A stretch of DNA of 64,000 nucleotides, taken from Hordeum vulgare subsp. vulgare (taxonomy: Eukaryota; Streptophyta; Magnoliopsida; Poales; Poaceae). The stretch lies in contig NC_058522.1 in assembly GCF_904849725.1 (NCBI RefSeq), positions 198,879,986 through 198,943,985 on the forward strand, given 5' to 3'. How positions within the stretch are numbered: the first letter of the stretch is position 1; each line of letters opens with the position of its first letter. Below the pieces are notes generated by a model, which ran no database searches, was not told the DNA's origin, and worked only from the letters and a program-made list of their open reading frames with translations. A program made the translations under genes and the position numbers. Below are positions 11,290 through 23,950 of the stretch, piece after piece.

Positions 11290-11916
11290 ACCAGACGTTA
11301 GCTTAGCCATAAGTATGGCAGGAAGGTTTCAGAGTAATCCAGGAGTCGTTTACTAGACGGCGGTGAAGAATATTCTGAAGTACCTGAAAAAGACTAGGAA
11401 ATGTTTCTCATTTATGGAGGTGACGAAGACTTCGTCGTAAAGGGTTACGTTGATGCAAGCTTTGACACCGATCCGGATGACTCTAACTCACAAACTGGAC
11501 ACATGTTTATTCTTAATTGGGGTGTGGTAAGCTGGTGCAGCTCCAAGCAAAGCGTCGTAGTAGATTCTACATGTGAAGCGGAGTACATGGCTGCCTCGAA
11601 GGCAGCAAAGGAGGGTGTCTGGATGAAGCAGTTCATGACGGATCTTGGAGTTGTGCCGAGCGCACTAAATCCAATAACTCTGTTCTGTGACAACACTAGT
11701 GCCATTGCTCTAGCAAAGGAACCAAGGTTTCACAAGAAGACCATGCACATCAAACGATGTTTCAACCTCATCCGCGACTATGTTGGAGGAGAGGACGTGA
11801 ATATTTGCAAAGTGCACATGGATCTGAATGTAGCCGACCCGCTGACTAAACCTCTTCCACGGGCAAAACATGACCAACACCAGAACTGTATGCGTGTTAG
11901 ATTTATTACAATGTAA
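11290..11916 (+). pseudogene. Copia RNase H and C-terminus
   Basis: After a compensating shift near 11398 the frame reopens at 11401. It shows the copia RNase H landmarks GYVDASFDTD, VVSWCSSKQS, STCEAEYMAAS, FCDNTSAIALA and ADPLTKPLP, ending at 11916. RNase H removes the RNA strand after reverse transcription. The frame itself is open, but it is cut off from the rest of pol by the shifts upstream. Confidence 0.85.
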
Positions 11917-11956
11917 ATTGCATGGCGATATCAGGACCTGATTATTGACTCTAGTG

Positions 11957-11968
11957 CAAGTGGGAGAC
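11957..11968 (+). other. Copia polypurine tract
   Basis: AAGTGGGAGAC directly before the TG of the right LTR; primes second-strand synthesis in this family. Confidence 0.75.
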
Positions 11969-13789
11969 TGTTGGAAATATGCTCTAGATGCAGTGATAAA
12001 ATAGTTATTGTTATATTTCATATTACAAGATAATCGTTTATTATCCATGCTATAATTGTATTGAATGAAAACATAGCTACTTGTGTGGATACATAGACAA
12101 AACAATGTCCCTAGCAAGCCTCTAGTTGGCTAGCCAGTTGATCAATGATAGTCAAGGTTTTTTGACTATAGGCAAGTGTTGTCACTTGATAACTTGATAA
12201 CTGGATCACGTCATTAGGAGAATCATGTGATGGACTAGACCCAAACTATGAACGTAGAATATTGATCATGTCGTTTTGTTGCTATTGTTTTCTGCGTGTC
12301 AAGTATTTATTCCTATGACCATGAGATCATATAACTCACTCGCACTGGAGGCATACCTTGTGTGCATCAAACATCGCAATGTAACTGGGTGACTATAAAG
12401 GTGTTCTACATGTATCTCCGAAGGTGTCTGTTGAGTTAGTATGGATCAAGAATGGGATTTGTCACTCCGTGTGACGGAGAGGTATCTCGGGGCCCACTCG
12501 GTAATACAACATCACACACAAGCCTTGCAAGCAATGTGACTAAGTGTAAGTCACGGGATCTTGTATTACGGAACGAGTAAAAAGACTTGTCGGTAACGAG
12601 ATTGAAATAGGTATGCGGATACCGACGATCGAATCTCGGGCAAGTAACATACCGAAGGACAAAGGGAATGACATACGGGATTATATGAATCCTTGGCACC
12701 GAGGTTCAACCGATAAGATCTTCGGAGAATATGTAGGATCCAATATGGGCATCCAGGTCCCGCTATTGGATATTGACCGAGGAGTGTCTCGGGTCATGTC
12801 TACATAGTTCTCGAACCCGCAGGGTCTTCACACTTAAGGTTCAATGATGTTTTAGTATAGTTGAGTTATATGTGTGGTTACCGAATGTTGTTCGGAGTCC
12901 CGGATGAGATCACGGATTCCACGAGGGTTTTCGGAATGGTACGGAAACGAAGATTGATATATAGGATGGTTTCATTTGGTCACCGAAAAGTTTTGGGCAA
13001 TTCCGACAGTGTACCGGGAGTGACTAATAGGTTTCGTGTGTTCACTGGGAGGGGCCCAGCCACCAGGAAGTGAGCCCAAGGCCCTAGGGTGGCGCCACAA
13101 GTCCTTATTGGGCTGGTGGAGTCAGCCCAAGAGGGCTATGGCGCCACATAAGAAAATACCAAAAAAAGAAGAAAACAAAGGAAAGAGGGAGGTGGGAAGG
13201 AAGAGGGGGACTCCTCCTTCCCAAACCGAATTGGAGGAATCCTCCTCCTCCTGGCGGCCGGCGCACCTTGAGGCCTTGTGCCTCAAGGCTAGCCCATCCC
13301 CCTTCCTCCTATATATAGTGGTGGTTTAGGGCTTTTTGAGACACAACTTTTCCACGTGCAACTCTAGCCTATTCCACATAGTTTTACCTCTAGATCGGAT
13401 TTCTACGGAGCTCGGGAGGAGCCCTGCAGGAGTAGATTATCACCACCACCGAAGCGCCGTCACGCTGTCGGAGAACTCATCCACTTCTCCGACTTGCTTG
13501 CTCGATCGAGAAGGCCGAGATCATCGTCGAGATGTACGTGTGCTGGACGCGGAGGTGCCGTCCGTTCGGCGCTAGATCGGAACGGATCGTGGGACGGATC
13601 GCGGGACAGTTCGTGGGATGGTTCGAGGGACGTGAAGATGTTCCACTACATCAACCGCCTTTCTTAACACTTCCCGCTGAGCGGTCTACAAGGGTACGTA
13701 GATCTAATCTCCACTCCTAGATGGACATCACCATGATAGGACTTTGTGTGCGTAGAATTTTTTTGTTTCCCATGCAGCGTTCCCCAACA
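11969..13789 (+). repeat. Copia 3' LTR (full length)
   Basis: 1821 bp, TGTTGGAAATATGC to TTCCCCAACA. The TATA box CTATATATAG lies at about 13309-13318, in the segment that the 5' LTR has lost (13019-13694). The two LTRs differ at scattered positions, so the insertion is not recent. Confidence 0.9.
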
Positions 13790-13794
13790 GCATT

Positions 13795-14158
13795 TAATGC
13801 ACCGTAGGAATACTGTGGCAGGCGGTCGGCACTATTCCACACGTGAACCCACCATTCACCCACTGAACCACTGTGGTGACCCCTTCGCCTATAAAAGGAG
13901 GCCCGAGGCTCAGTAGAAAGGACTTTTAGCTTTTTGACCAATCGAAAGGTTGTAAGAGGGATAGATCTACAGTAAACTAAAACAAATAACTAAACACATG
14001 CAGGAGTAGGGTTCTCCACACAATGCGCCCGAACCTAGGTAAAAACGATCTTGCCGGGCCCTGACCGTTGGTTCTGCTCTTGCCGCGACCCCTCTCCCTG
14101 CCAAACCAGCAAAAGGGGACCGTTGAGGCCCCCATAGTTGTCGATCCTTTCACCGACA
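13795..14158 (+). repeat. N left LTR, second part
   Basis: Resumes after the copia TSD with TAATGCACCGTAGG and ends TTTCACCGACA. The TATA box CCTATAAAAG is at about 13888-13897, duplicated at 15698-15706 in the other LTR. It is followed by TCTTTGGTGCGCCAGGTAGG, the primer-binding region. Confidence 0.85.
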
Positions 14159-15048
14159 TCTTTGGTGCGCCAGGTAGGGGGGATCGCCGGAAGTATGCCG
14201 ACGTCAGCGCCGTCCCGATCCGACGAGTCGTTCGATGCCTCCACGGATCTCAGTTCGCCGCAGCATCCTCTTGGGGCGGGAGGAGACAGTGGCTGCTCTG
14301 CTCGCGCGCGGGAGCACATAGCACCTCCGTGGGTGCTATGCGAGCGCGGGTGGAAGGAGTGGAAGCCCTGAGCTCTGCATCGCCTGGCCGACACACCTCC
14401 GTTGGAACGCCTGCACTGCTGTAGAGGGCGTGACACGGGGCTTCGGTCAGGCCTCCGACGCTTACTCCAACCATCGCACATTTCCAGAGTGCTGCATGGT
14501 CGTCGAGCACTCGTCCGAGTCCCCGAACCATGGTTAGGGACGGGTGCCACCGGCAAAGATGAAAAGAAGAAAGAGAGACAAGGTGATAGGCGCTGAAGGC
14601 TTCGAGAGTGAGATGGATGGGCAAAAACCTCCGCGCAAACACCCTAATTTATAGGGTAAAGCTCGGAGGCCACCCTCCTCGCTCCAGAAGCCGCCTCCCC
14701 TCTCGCCCAACCGCCCTCAAGTCACGAGCAGAACATGGAACCGCGCTGATGCGCCAATGCATGCAGGGGCGGGCCCGTCAATGCCCGCGGCTTTTGAGGC
14801 CACGATCCCCACTTGCCCGACCGCCACTGAGCATGCCCTACACGTGGGAGAAGCGTTTTCAGGGAATAAAGGGGCCATCATGCTCGCGCTACGCACCCTC
14901 CCACTTCACATGTTCAATGCGTGACGTGGGGAAAGGAAGCCTCCAACGGCTCGATTCCGATTAGCTCGGCGCCCGCAAGTCCGTGCACGGCTTTGGGCCT
15001 GGCCGAACAACGCCCCGCATGCGCGTGTGGCCCAGGCCCGGGGGCTCC
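14159..15048 (+). other. N internal region, non-coding
   Basis: 890 bp, GC-rich, with overlapping open frames on both strands but no gag, protease, RT or integrase motif. It starts with the primer-binding region (14159-14178) and ends with the polypurine-like CCCGGGGGCTCC. Such a short non-coding interior is typical of a non-autonomous LTR element. Confidence 0.75.
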
Positions 15049-15968
15049 TGTCGTGCACTAAAGACGGGGTCTCTAGTGCCCCGTACTAGTGCGTGGACAC
15101 TGGCAGCCCCCTCCACAGCAGCAAGGCGCGTCGCTAGAGCATATGGTGTAAGCAAGGCTCGGAAGCCAACCAAGTGCAGATTGCAAGCCCCCTGGCAAGC
15201 CCCCGCTTGTTGGGAATGAAGGAGAGACCCTGGCAGGAGCTCCTCGTCGGGAAGATAGACACTACCAAGGCGAGACCCTCCCGCCAAGGAAGCAGGACTG
15301 AGCCCCGGCAAGCCATTCTTGCCTGGAAGATTGACAAGGCCTCGGCAAGCCATCATCTCCCTGCCGAGAGTAATGAGAAGAGCCACCGGCAAGGTAACCC
15401 TGTCGGGGAGGAAAAGAAGGCCCGAAGAGAGGCGCGCGCCCGGGGTGCCTTCGCATCTTGTGAACGCCTCCACAGACGAACATGCCACCGCTGACGCATG
15501 GACCATGCTTCCGCCCATACGCCAGCGCAACACCCCAAAGTTGCCACGTGTTGGTACGTGTCCAACTCCCCCTGACAAGGTGAGGAAGTCTGTCTAAGCA
15601 TTTAATGCACCGTAGTAACACTATGGCGGGTGATCGGCACTGTTCCACTCGTGAAGCCACCATTCACCCCCCTGAGCCACTGTGGTCACCCCTTCGCCTA
15701 TAAAAGGAGGCCCGAGGCTCAGTAGAAAGGCCTTTTGGCTTTTTGACCAATCGAAAGGTTGTAAGAGGGACAAATCTATAGTAAACTAAAACAAATAACT
15801 AAACACATGCAGAAGTAGGGTTTTACGCGCAACACGGCCCGAACCTGGGTAAAACCGATCTTGCTGGGCCCTGACTATTGGTTCTGATCTTGCCGTGACC
15901 CCTCTCCCCGACAAACCAGCAAAAGGGAACCGTTGAGGCCCCCATAGGTGTCAATCCTTTCATCGACA
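15049..15968 (+). repeat. N right LTR
   Basis: 920 bp, TGTCGTGCACTAAAGACG to TTTCATCGACA, the same length as the reassembled left LTR. Followed by TSD TGCGG (15969-15973). It contains the uninterrupted copia target sequence (AAGCATTTAATGCACC near 15597), which confirms where copia entered the left LTR. Confidence 0.9.
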
Positions 15969-18112
15969 TGCGGGTCGGTAAAGATTTTCGAATTGGTATA
16001 ATTTATCCTTTGTCGACCTGTATAACCAGCAGCTCTTGAGACTTGGGTTGGGAATCATGGCAGAACCTAGGATCGTATCTCCTCGGGAACTATTTCATCC
16101 ATTAAGTGTGTTTTGACAACACCGAGGTGGATCTCAATAGGGAAGATGTCGAACTGTGGGTCGAAAAGTATTTTCGAGCAAAACCACCATGCAGAACACC
16201 TCGAACAAGAGGATGTCCTTCCTCGTGAAATAAAAACATAAAAATAGGTTAATGGTGTCTAAAGCACGGAAAACCAAAAACTTTTAGCAAAAACATTATG
16301 TTCCGAACTAAATCAAGTTTCTTGGTGCCAATCCGAAAATTGGTTTTAAAATTAATATGTGCTTCTGTCGTGTTTTAACATGATACATCCAATCTCTCAG
16401 GCTTCAAGCGGGCCAGCCTTTGGCTTTAACCTCCATATCTCAAGGGCGGAGTGTTTCTCCAAGGCGTGTTTAGCAAACTAAACTCAAGTGTCTTTAGAGA
16501 GAAACCAGGCTACCCGGCGATTGACAAAACACTCGTGTCGGAAAAAGCAGTAGTAGAAAAAGACTTTGCAACGTCAAAGAAGAAAACACATTTTTTATAA
16601 AATGCGTGATATAAAATTAAGAGCCCCAGGTATCATGGGTAAGGGAAGTGTTTTTAACAAACAATGCCCTTAACAAGCTAAGTTTTTAACAAACAACTTA
16701 TTTGCTTAACACAAATATAATGGCTGGTTGAACCGCCTAGAAATTCAAAATTGAAAAAAGTTGAACATGAAAGCAACTTAGCTGGTTAATGTGGTCGGTG
16801 TTGATGACGAAATCGGAGCTACGACGGAACAAGGTCCTAGCCCCAAAGACGGTCACGAGGTAGATGGCGAAGAGCTCGGCTTGATGAATCGACAACACTT
16901 TCGAAGGGCCGAGGCCAAACCCTCGGTCTATTCGAGGAGATAGATTAGTTCGGAAGTGTGACGACGACGTCGGCGCGCCGAGATGTGTGACTAACCCGGT
17001 TGGAGACGATCACTAAGGGCCGAGGTGCTGGAGTGAGGAACTCGACTTGATGAAGTTGCGATGCGACATGGCCGATGTGGCGAGGCGAAGCCCTCACTCC
17101 AGCCAAAGTGACGAAGTTGGTCGGCCGGTGACGCCGAAGTCCCGGAGTAGGTTGATGAAGAGATGGTGAAGCCCCCGGTCTAGCCAAGGTAAAGGAGCAG
17201 GTTGGTAAGGTGGCATTAGAGCCCCCATACCAGACGACGTGTCGAAGCAGGTCGGTGTGTGGAACGTTGGATTAAAGAAGTGACGACGCGACGATGCCGA
17301 CGTGAGTCAGAATTTCTGACGCGGTCAATGCAAGCTTGATGAAGCAACGGCGTGCCCGAATCGTGAAACCCATGGGCGACGAGATTTTCGAGAGATTATT
17401 TGACCCTTGCAATGCCGAACTCTTGGTCAGATCCCCGAGGTGTTGATCCGATGAAGTTGACATCGGCTCGACGAAGCGATGATGTGTCGAGGGCACGTTG
17501 ACAGTCGTGGAGAAACGTTATCGGGCAGGTTTGACATCAACATATTGATGAAGATTGCCTTGGAAAAAGCTCAAAATTTATAAACATGTGTTTCAGAACA
17601 ACACATAATACTTTTTTCAAAAACATTCCTTCAAAAAGTTGTCCAAAAACCCGTCCATGGAGAAAGATGAACTCATGTCGGATTCGTTTTCGCGTAGAAA
17701 ATAGATCTAAAATTTGTTATACTAATCAGATATTTCCGGGAGTTTGTACGGTTGGATAGGGTTGAAATTTTGAGGGATGGTCGATATGGGAATTCTGCAC
17801 CCGATGAATGGTGGGATTTTCCAATGGAAGTCCGAGCGGGATACTAAACCTCTCGCTTTAAATTCATCCAGATTCGACACGACTACGGTATATTGGAGAT
17901 CGTCGGAGATTCCTCCATCGAAATGCGATCAAATTTTGCAGGATTGTTGTAGATACAATTCCGCATGATTCCACCAAAGTAATCATTAAAACGACGCTCG
18001 AGGAAGCGGGGATGATGAACACAAATTCGCGGTCCAGAAAAAAGCTGCAATCTGCATACGAGTCATCGATCCTTTCAAAATCACGAAATGGAATTCTGAA
18101 TGAGAGCATCAA
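15969..18112 (-). other. F2 internal region, right part: non-coding
   Basis: Continues F2 beyond N. Bases 16020-16165 repeat material seen at 4860-5001. Bases 16790-17530 are an imperfect repeat zone with recurring GCCGAGG, GACGACG and polypurine-like AGCCC/AGCCCCCGGTCTAG motifs (for example near 17170 and 17220). Bases 17540-18112 form the element's 5' leader on the minus strand. The primer-binding site next to the right LTR (TGAGAGCATCAA at 18101-18112) is not recognisable. No coding domain on either strand. Confidence 0.55.
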
Positions 18113-18492
18113 TGTCGATGTCAAAACTGGGTTCGGGCCCTCCTCATGGAGGTAAAACCCTACGTCCTACTCTTGTTTATATTGATGATGAAGTATCGAG
18201 TACAGAGTTGATCTACCTCAAGATCATATGTTGTGGTCTAAAACTAATGATGTAGACGTTATGTCTATTGAATATTTATCAACTATCCTGACCTCGGCTT
18301 ATATAACACACTAGAGGCCTATGATAACATGAGTCCTAGTTCGGCTACGTCGTGTATAGGAGTCCTTGTCTTGATCATCAAGTCTCGTGGAATCTTTCTC
18401 ATATACATCTTCGGCTGCCCAAAGTAGCCCTGGAATCCAGCTCATAGAGATAGGTCAGTGGCCCGAGGATCCCTTAGTCCATGTCTCCCTCA
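18113..18492 (-). repeat. F2 right LTR (its 5' LTR)
   Basis: 380 bp, TGTCGATGTCAAAACTGG to GTCTCCCTCA. Compared with the left LTR it lacks about 80 bp just inside this end (the left copy's 3659-3740) and has about 38 extra bases near 18380-18418. Followed by TSD CCGAC. Confidence 0.85.
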
Positions 18493-18497
18493 CCGAC

Positions 18498-19715
18498 CAC
18501 TATGCCCGGACAAAAGCAAACTGCCATTGCCGAACTTGCATCCCTTGTGGAAGCCACGGAGGTCAACTCCAAAAATCACAAAAAATTGATCAGGACGGCC
18601 TCTCGATGTTAAACGACATGCTTGACCAGATCCAATCGTTTTAAATCTCAGATACCGTAGCCCTACCTATGCAAAGATCGGCTACGATGTGGATTATGAG
18701 GACTTTTACATGGTAGCCACCATCAAAGACTTAACCGACGCATTGGACTACGCTTCCGAGGAGCTCGAGGACATCGATGATGAGGCCGATTACTCCACCC
18801 CCGTAAATACTCGGCGGTGGACCACAACGTCCACCTATGATGTTTACATGGTAGACATGCCCCGTGACACGAGCGACGTTACACCCAAACAAAACATCGA
18901 TAAGTCCGGGGAGGAGCCCTCAAAACGCTGAAAGCCACGTAAGCGTGCTAAAGCAAATAAGGGAAGGGGCTCCATACAAGCTATAGAGGAAAACATAATC
19001 ACACAGGACCACGACAACGACCAGGGTCCCGAGCAACAACCAAGGGAACCGGACAATGCCGATCCCGACGACCTCAACAATTCGGACGACGACGATTACC
19101 TCCCCCGTATCAACGAGGAAGACGGCTTCCAGGCCGAAGATCTCGTAATCCTCGAGGACCTTGAAGGCGAGGAGCAGTTCAGGCAGCATGCTATAGCCAC
19201 CACTCAGAGCCTAAAAGTGAAGCAACATCAGTTCCAGGCCGAACAAGACACCATTAATAGCATGTGGACAAAAATCCTAGTTGTCGAAGAAGGATACAAC
19301 ACCGAGTGGCCGGATCAAAAGAAAAGCTACCCGCACCGGCGCCTGCTCCCTCAGTTCGATGATGAGGCCCCAAAGCACATGTCCCCCCAGGTGCACGAAC
19401 TATGACCAGCGTGACCACTCGCCCCGGCAGCGTGACAAAGCGGCCGGAGAGACCGAGTATAGACCTGAGCCTCCTCGCAGAAAAGGCAAAGAATATCTGC
19501 GCCCTAGAGACAAACATGACATACGAAATGGTCGCAACAGATCCATCTACAGATCCACGAGGTACTCCCCCACTCGATGGGATGAAGAACCAGCCCCGGT
19601 CGCCTACAAGAACAGGGGTTGGGAACTGTACCGAGCTCAACCCAGAGCTGATCTCCGGCACCATATAGCCCGGATCAGAGGCGTCGCTCACCCACTTTGC
19701 TTCACAGATGAGGTC
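18498..19715 (+). pseudogene. F1 gag, N-terminal part
   Basis: Host sequence resumes after the F2 TSD. The first ATG is at 18502, followed by MPGQKQTAIAELASLVEA, which looks like the Gag start. After shifts the reading passes VGY/IGYDVDYEDFYMVA, an acidic region (EELEDIDDEADY; DDLNNSDDDDYLP) and, in a third frame from about 19370, an arginine-rich segment with YRSTRYSPTRWDE and YRAQPRADLRHHIARIRG. It ends at CFTDEV (19715), where D inserted; the rest resumes at 26505. Gag would form particles around element RNA. Stops are present (for example after SKR at about 18931) and at least two frameshifts. Confidence 0.8.
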
Positions 19716-21219
19716 TGCTACCTCTTCAGCTTGCGTTGGTTTTTCCCTTTAAGAGGAAAGGGTGATGCAGCACAGTAGTAGTAAGTATTACCCTCAATTT
19801 TGAGTACGAAGGTATCAATCCAGTAGGAGAATCAAGCCAAGTGTCCAGAGTACCTGCGCAAACACAAACGAGTTTGCACCCAACGCTATAAAGGGGTTGT
19901 CAATCCCTTCAAGATTGATTGCAAAGTGAGATCTGAAGGCGGAAAGTGCAACGAAGTAAAAGTGTATGGCTGATAATATGATGCGAAGTAGACCCGGAGG
20001 CCATAGTGTTCACTAGAGGCTTCTCTCAAAATAGCAAATATTATGGTGGCTGAACAAATTACTGTCGAGCAATTGATAGAACCGCGCAAAGTCATGACGA
20101 TATCTAAGGCAATGATCATACATATAGGCATCACGTCCGAGACAAGTAGACCGATACTTTCTGCATCTACTACTATTACTCCACACATCGACCGCCGTCA
20201 AGCATGCATCTAGTGTATTGAGTTCATGACGAACAGAGTAACGCCTTAAGAAAGATGACATGACGTAGAGGGATAAACTCAAACCAATGATGTAAACCCC
20301 ATCTTTTTACCCTTGAAGGCAACAACACGATGCGTGCCTCGCTACCCCTTCTGTCACTGGGTGAGGTCACCGCACGGTATGAACCCAAACCAAGCACTTC
20401 TCCCATTGCAAGAATCATAGATCAAGTTAACCAAACAAAACCCAAAACTCGAAGAGAATTACAAGGATATGAAATCATGCATATAAGAGATCAGAAGACA
20501 CTAAAATAAGATTCATACATAATCTGATCATAAATACACAATTCATCGGATCTCGACAAACACACCGCAAAAGAAGATTACATCAGATAGATCTCCTTGA
20601 AGATCATGGAGAACATTGTATTGAAGATCCAAGAGAGAGAAGAAGCCATCTAGCTACTAGCTATGGACCCAAAGGTCTATGGTGAACTACTCACGCATCA
20701 TCGGAGAGGCAACGGTGTTGATGAAGAAGCCCTCCGTATCCGAATCCCCCCTCCGACAGGGCACCAGAACGTGCCCCAGATGGGATCTTGCGGAGACAGA
20801 AGCTTACGGCGGCGGAAAAGTATTTTCGTGGATCTCTCCCATGGTTTTGGATTTTTCGGGGATTTATAGGCGGAAGAAGTAGGGCAGACGAGCCAAAGTG
20901 GGCCCACAAGCCTGCTAGGTGCGGCCCCCTGGCTGCGCCTAGGGGGCTTGTGGCCTCCCGTGGCGGCCTGTACCTTGGTTCTCACCCTCGTGCGTATCTG
21001 TTCCGAAAAAAATCTTTTCGGAAGTTTTATTTCGTTTGGACTCCGTTTAATATTCTCCTCTGAAAAGGGTCAAAAACATGGAAAAAACAGGAATTGGCAC
21101 TTGGCACTGAGTAATAAGTTAGTCCCAAAAAAGATATAAAAGGCATACAAAACATCCAAAGTTTGACAAGATAATAGCATGGAACCATAAAAAATTATAG
21201 ATACGTTGGAGACGCATCA
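19716..21219 (-). repeat. D left LTR (its 3' LTR)
   Basis: TGCTACCTCTTCAGCTTG to GAGACGCATCA, aligned throughout with 24983-26499. TATA-like CCTATAAATCC on the minus strand at about 20861-20871. Adjacent GCATCACCAAGCTT (21221-21234) is the reversed, slightly altered polypurine tract. Confidence 0.9.
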
Positions 21220-23950
21220 AGCATCACCAAGCTTAACTCCTGCTCGTCCTCGAGTAGGGAAGTGATAAAGAATGAATTTTTGATGTGGAATGCTACCTAC
21301 CATAGTTGTCCTTTCTAACTTCTTTCATGTGACATGAATGTTTAGATCCATAAGATTCAAAACAATAGTTTTCTATTAACATGAAAACAATAATACTTCA
21401 AGCAAACTAGCAAGGTAATCATGAACTTTCTAAATAACAAGGCCAAAGAAAGTAATCCCTACAAAATCATATAGTCTGGATATGCTCCATCATCCCCACA
21501 CAACTAATTTAAATCATGCACAACCCCGGTATTGGCCAAGTAATTGTTTTCACACTCTTACTTTCTAAAACCTTTTTCAACTCTCACGCAATACATGAGC
21601 GTGAGCCATGGATATAGCACTATAGGTGGAATAGAGTGTGGTGGAGGTTGTGAGACAAAAAGGAGGAGATAGTCACATCGACGCGGCGTATCAAAGGGCT
21701 ATGGTGATGCCCATTAATAGATATCAATGTGAATGAGTAGGGATTGCCATACAGCGGATGCACTAGAGCTTAAAGTATGTGAAAGCTCAAAAGGAGAACT
21801 AGTGGGTGTGCATCCAACTTGCTTGATCACGAAGACCTAGGGAAATTTTGAGGAAGCCCGTCATTGGAATATACAAGCCAAGTTATATAATGAAGATTCC
21901 CACTAGCATATGGTGGTGACAAAACGAGAGGCTCTCAATTATGAAGAATATGGTGCTATTATGAAGCACAAGTGTGGAAAAGATAGTAGCATTGTCCCTT
22001 CTCTCTTTTCTCTCTTTTTTTGTTTGGGCTCTTTGGCCTCTTTCCATATCTCTCTTTTTTTGGGCAACTTTGGCCTCTTTTCTTTATTTCCTCACATGGG
22101 ACAATGCTCTAATAATGATGATCATCACACTTTTATTTACTCACAGCTCAAACCTTAGGACGATGATGACTCTATAGGAAGTGACTCCGGTAGTGTACCA
22201 GGATGTGCAACGATCTAGCTTGCCGTATGACGTTGAAACATCTCGCTAGTTGTCTTACGATCATGCAATGGCAATATGAGAGTGACGACACAAGTCATGA
22301 GACGGAACGGTGGGAGTGGCATGGAAATATATCTCGGAATGGCTATGGAAATGCCATAGTAGGTAGGTATGGTGGCTGTTTTGAGGAAGGCATATGGTGG
22401 GTTTGTGCACCGGCGAAAATTGCGAGGCACTAGAGAGGCTAGCAATGGTGGAAGGTGAAAGTGCATCTATACCATGGACTCACATTAGTCATGAAGAACT
22501 CACATACTTATTGCGAAATTTTTTATTAGTAATAGAAACAAAGTGCTAAACGCATACTCCTAGGGGAAGGGTTGGTAGGTGTTAACCATCGCGCGATCCC
22601 GACCGCAACACAAAGGATGACAATCAATAGATCAATTATGCTCCGACTTCCTAACATAGCGGTTTACCATACGTGCATGTTACGGGAATCACTAACTTCA
22701 ACACAAGTATCTGTAGATTCAAAACACCCTACTAACATAACTCTTAATATTACCAAATCCATGTCTCAAAACTAATTGAGAGGAATCAAACTTCTCTTTC
22801 TAATCAATGCACATGAAGATGGAAGTTTTATTGTATCCTCTTTGGGTGCCTATCACCTTTGGGACTACTTTCATAGCACAAGCCAACTACCAAGTTACGC
22901 ACTGTCGTGCTCTAAAAGATCTAAGTGAAGCACATAGAGCAAAGTTATCTAGCTCAAAGGATATAAGTGAAGCACATGTGAGCTAAATTTCCTAACTCAA
23001 AAGATATAAGCAAAGCTCAACGAGTATTCTAGAAAATTCACAATGAGTGCATGTCTCTCTCAAAAGATGTGCAGCAAGGATGATTGTGACACAACAAAAG
23101 GAAAAGACTCCTACGATACAAGACGCTCCAAGCAAAACACATATCATGTGGTGAATAAAAATATAGCTCCAAGTACTGTTACCGATGGATTGAAGACGAA
23201 AGAGGGGATGCCTTCCCGGGGCATCCCCAAGCTTAGGCTTTTTGGTGTCCTTAAATTTGGCTTGGGATGCCTTGGGCATCCCCAAGATTGATCTCTTTCC
23301 ACTCTTTATCCCTTTTTCCATGAGAACATCACCCAAAACTTGAAAACTTCACAACACAAAACTTAAACAGAAACTCGTGATATCATTAGCACAAGAAAAC
23401 AAACTACCACCTCTTTTGGTACTGTAGCAAACTTGATTTCTATTTATATTTGTGTTGGGTTACTCTATTCTCATTTTTCCATGGCTGGTACCCCCCGATA
23501 CTATCCATAGTTTCATCAAAACAAGCAACCAACACAACAAAAGACAGAATCTGTCAAAAACAGACCAGTCTGTAGCAATCTGTATACTTCGTATACTTCT
23601 GGTATCTCAAAAATTCTGAAACATTACGAAAATTTGGCAATTGGTATATCAACCAGCTACAAAAAGAATCAACTCAAAAGCTCTTTCTAGATAAAAATGA
23701 AAAATAATTTCGTGAGCGAAAAGTTTCTGTCTTTTTCCAGCAGGATCAAACAACCAACACTAAACTAGTCATAAAGGTTTTGCTTGGCTCAAACACAAAA
23801 AGAAACACAAAAAACACAATCATAACATAATTATGATGGTATGGACGCAACAAAATAGAAAGCGAAAAGCAAAGATAAATTCATTGGGTTGCCTCCCAAC
23901 AAGTGTTATTGTTTAACGCCCTTAGCTAGGCATTGATAATTCAATGATGC
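21220..23950 (-). other. D internal region, non-coding part
   Basis: No domain on either strand. It contains a CTTTTTTTCTCTCTTT-rich stretch at 22000-22090 and reversed polypurine-like GCATCCCCAAGC motifs near 23221 and 23276, so the tract is present several times inside the element. The short open frames here (for example 22992-23336) lack family resemblance. Confidence 0.6.

Larger units (their letters stand above)
5558..13789 (+). mobile_element. Ty1/copia retrotransposon (Angela/WIS/BARE-type LTRs), complete but decayed
   Basis: LTRs at 5558-6695 and 11969-13789 begin TGTTGGAAATAT and end CCCCAATA/CCCCAACA, with a perfect TSD GCATT (5553-5557, 13790-13794). The primer-binding site is degenerate and the polypurine tract AAGTGGGAGAC adjoins the right LTR. 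The internal order gag, protease, integrase, RT, RNase H is that of Ty1/copia. Coding is broken by at least five nonsense codons and three frameshifts. The left LTR has lost 676 bp, including its TATA box. It inserted into the left LTR of N. Confidence 0.95.
5002..15968 (+). mobile_element. Element N: small non-autonomous LTR retrotransposon, itself split by copia
   Basis: Two LTRs of 920 bp each once the copia insertion is removed (5002-5557 plus 13795-14158, and 15049-15968), around 890 bp of internal sequence. A perfect TSD TGCGG lies at 4997-5001 and 15969-15973. The primer-binding region TTTGGTGCGCCAGGTAGG follows the left LTR and the purine-rich CCCGGGGGCTCC precedes the right one, giving plus orientation. 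No gag or pol domain is present, so the element of about 2.7 kb must have been mobilised by proteins from another element. Confidence 0.9.
3642..18492 (-). mobile_element. Element F2: non-coding gypsy-type element in reverse orientation inside F1
   Basis: Bounded by LTRs at 3642-4063 and 18113-18492, flanked by a perfect 5-bp TSD CCGAC (3637-3641 and 18493-18497). Orientation is minus: TAGCCCCCGAAC right after the left LTR is the reverse complement of a polypurine tract. The LTR ends are of the same kind as F1's (reverse complement of GGTTTTGACACCGACA). Without nested element N the internal part is about 3.1 kb and I find no gag or pol wording in it, so it is a non-autonomous derivative. It inserted into the leader of F1, upstream of gag. 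Confidence 0.9.

Noticed and set aside
16945..17496. Minus-strand proteins in F2
   Set aside because: They arise from an imperfect GC-rich repeat zone and show no gag or pol motif.
22992..23336. Second gene in D
   Set aside because: A 114-codon frame with no conserved motif, overlapping polypurine-like repeats.
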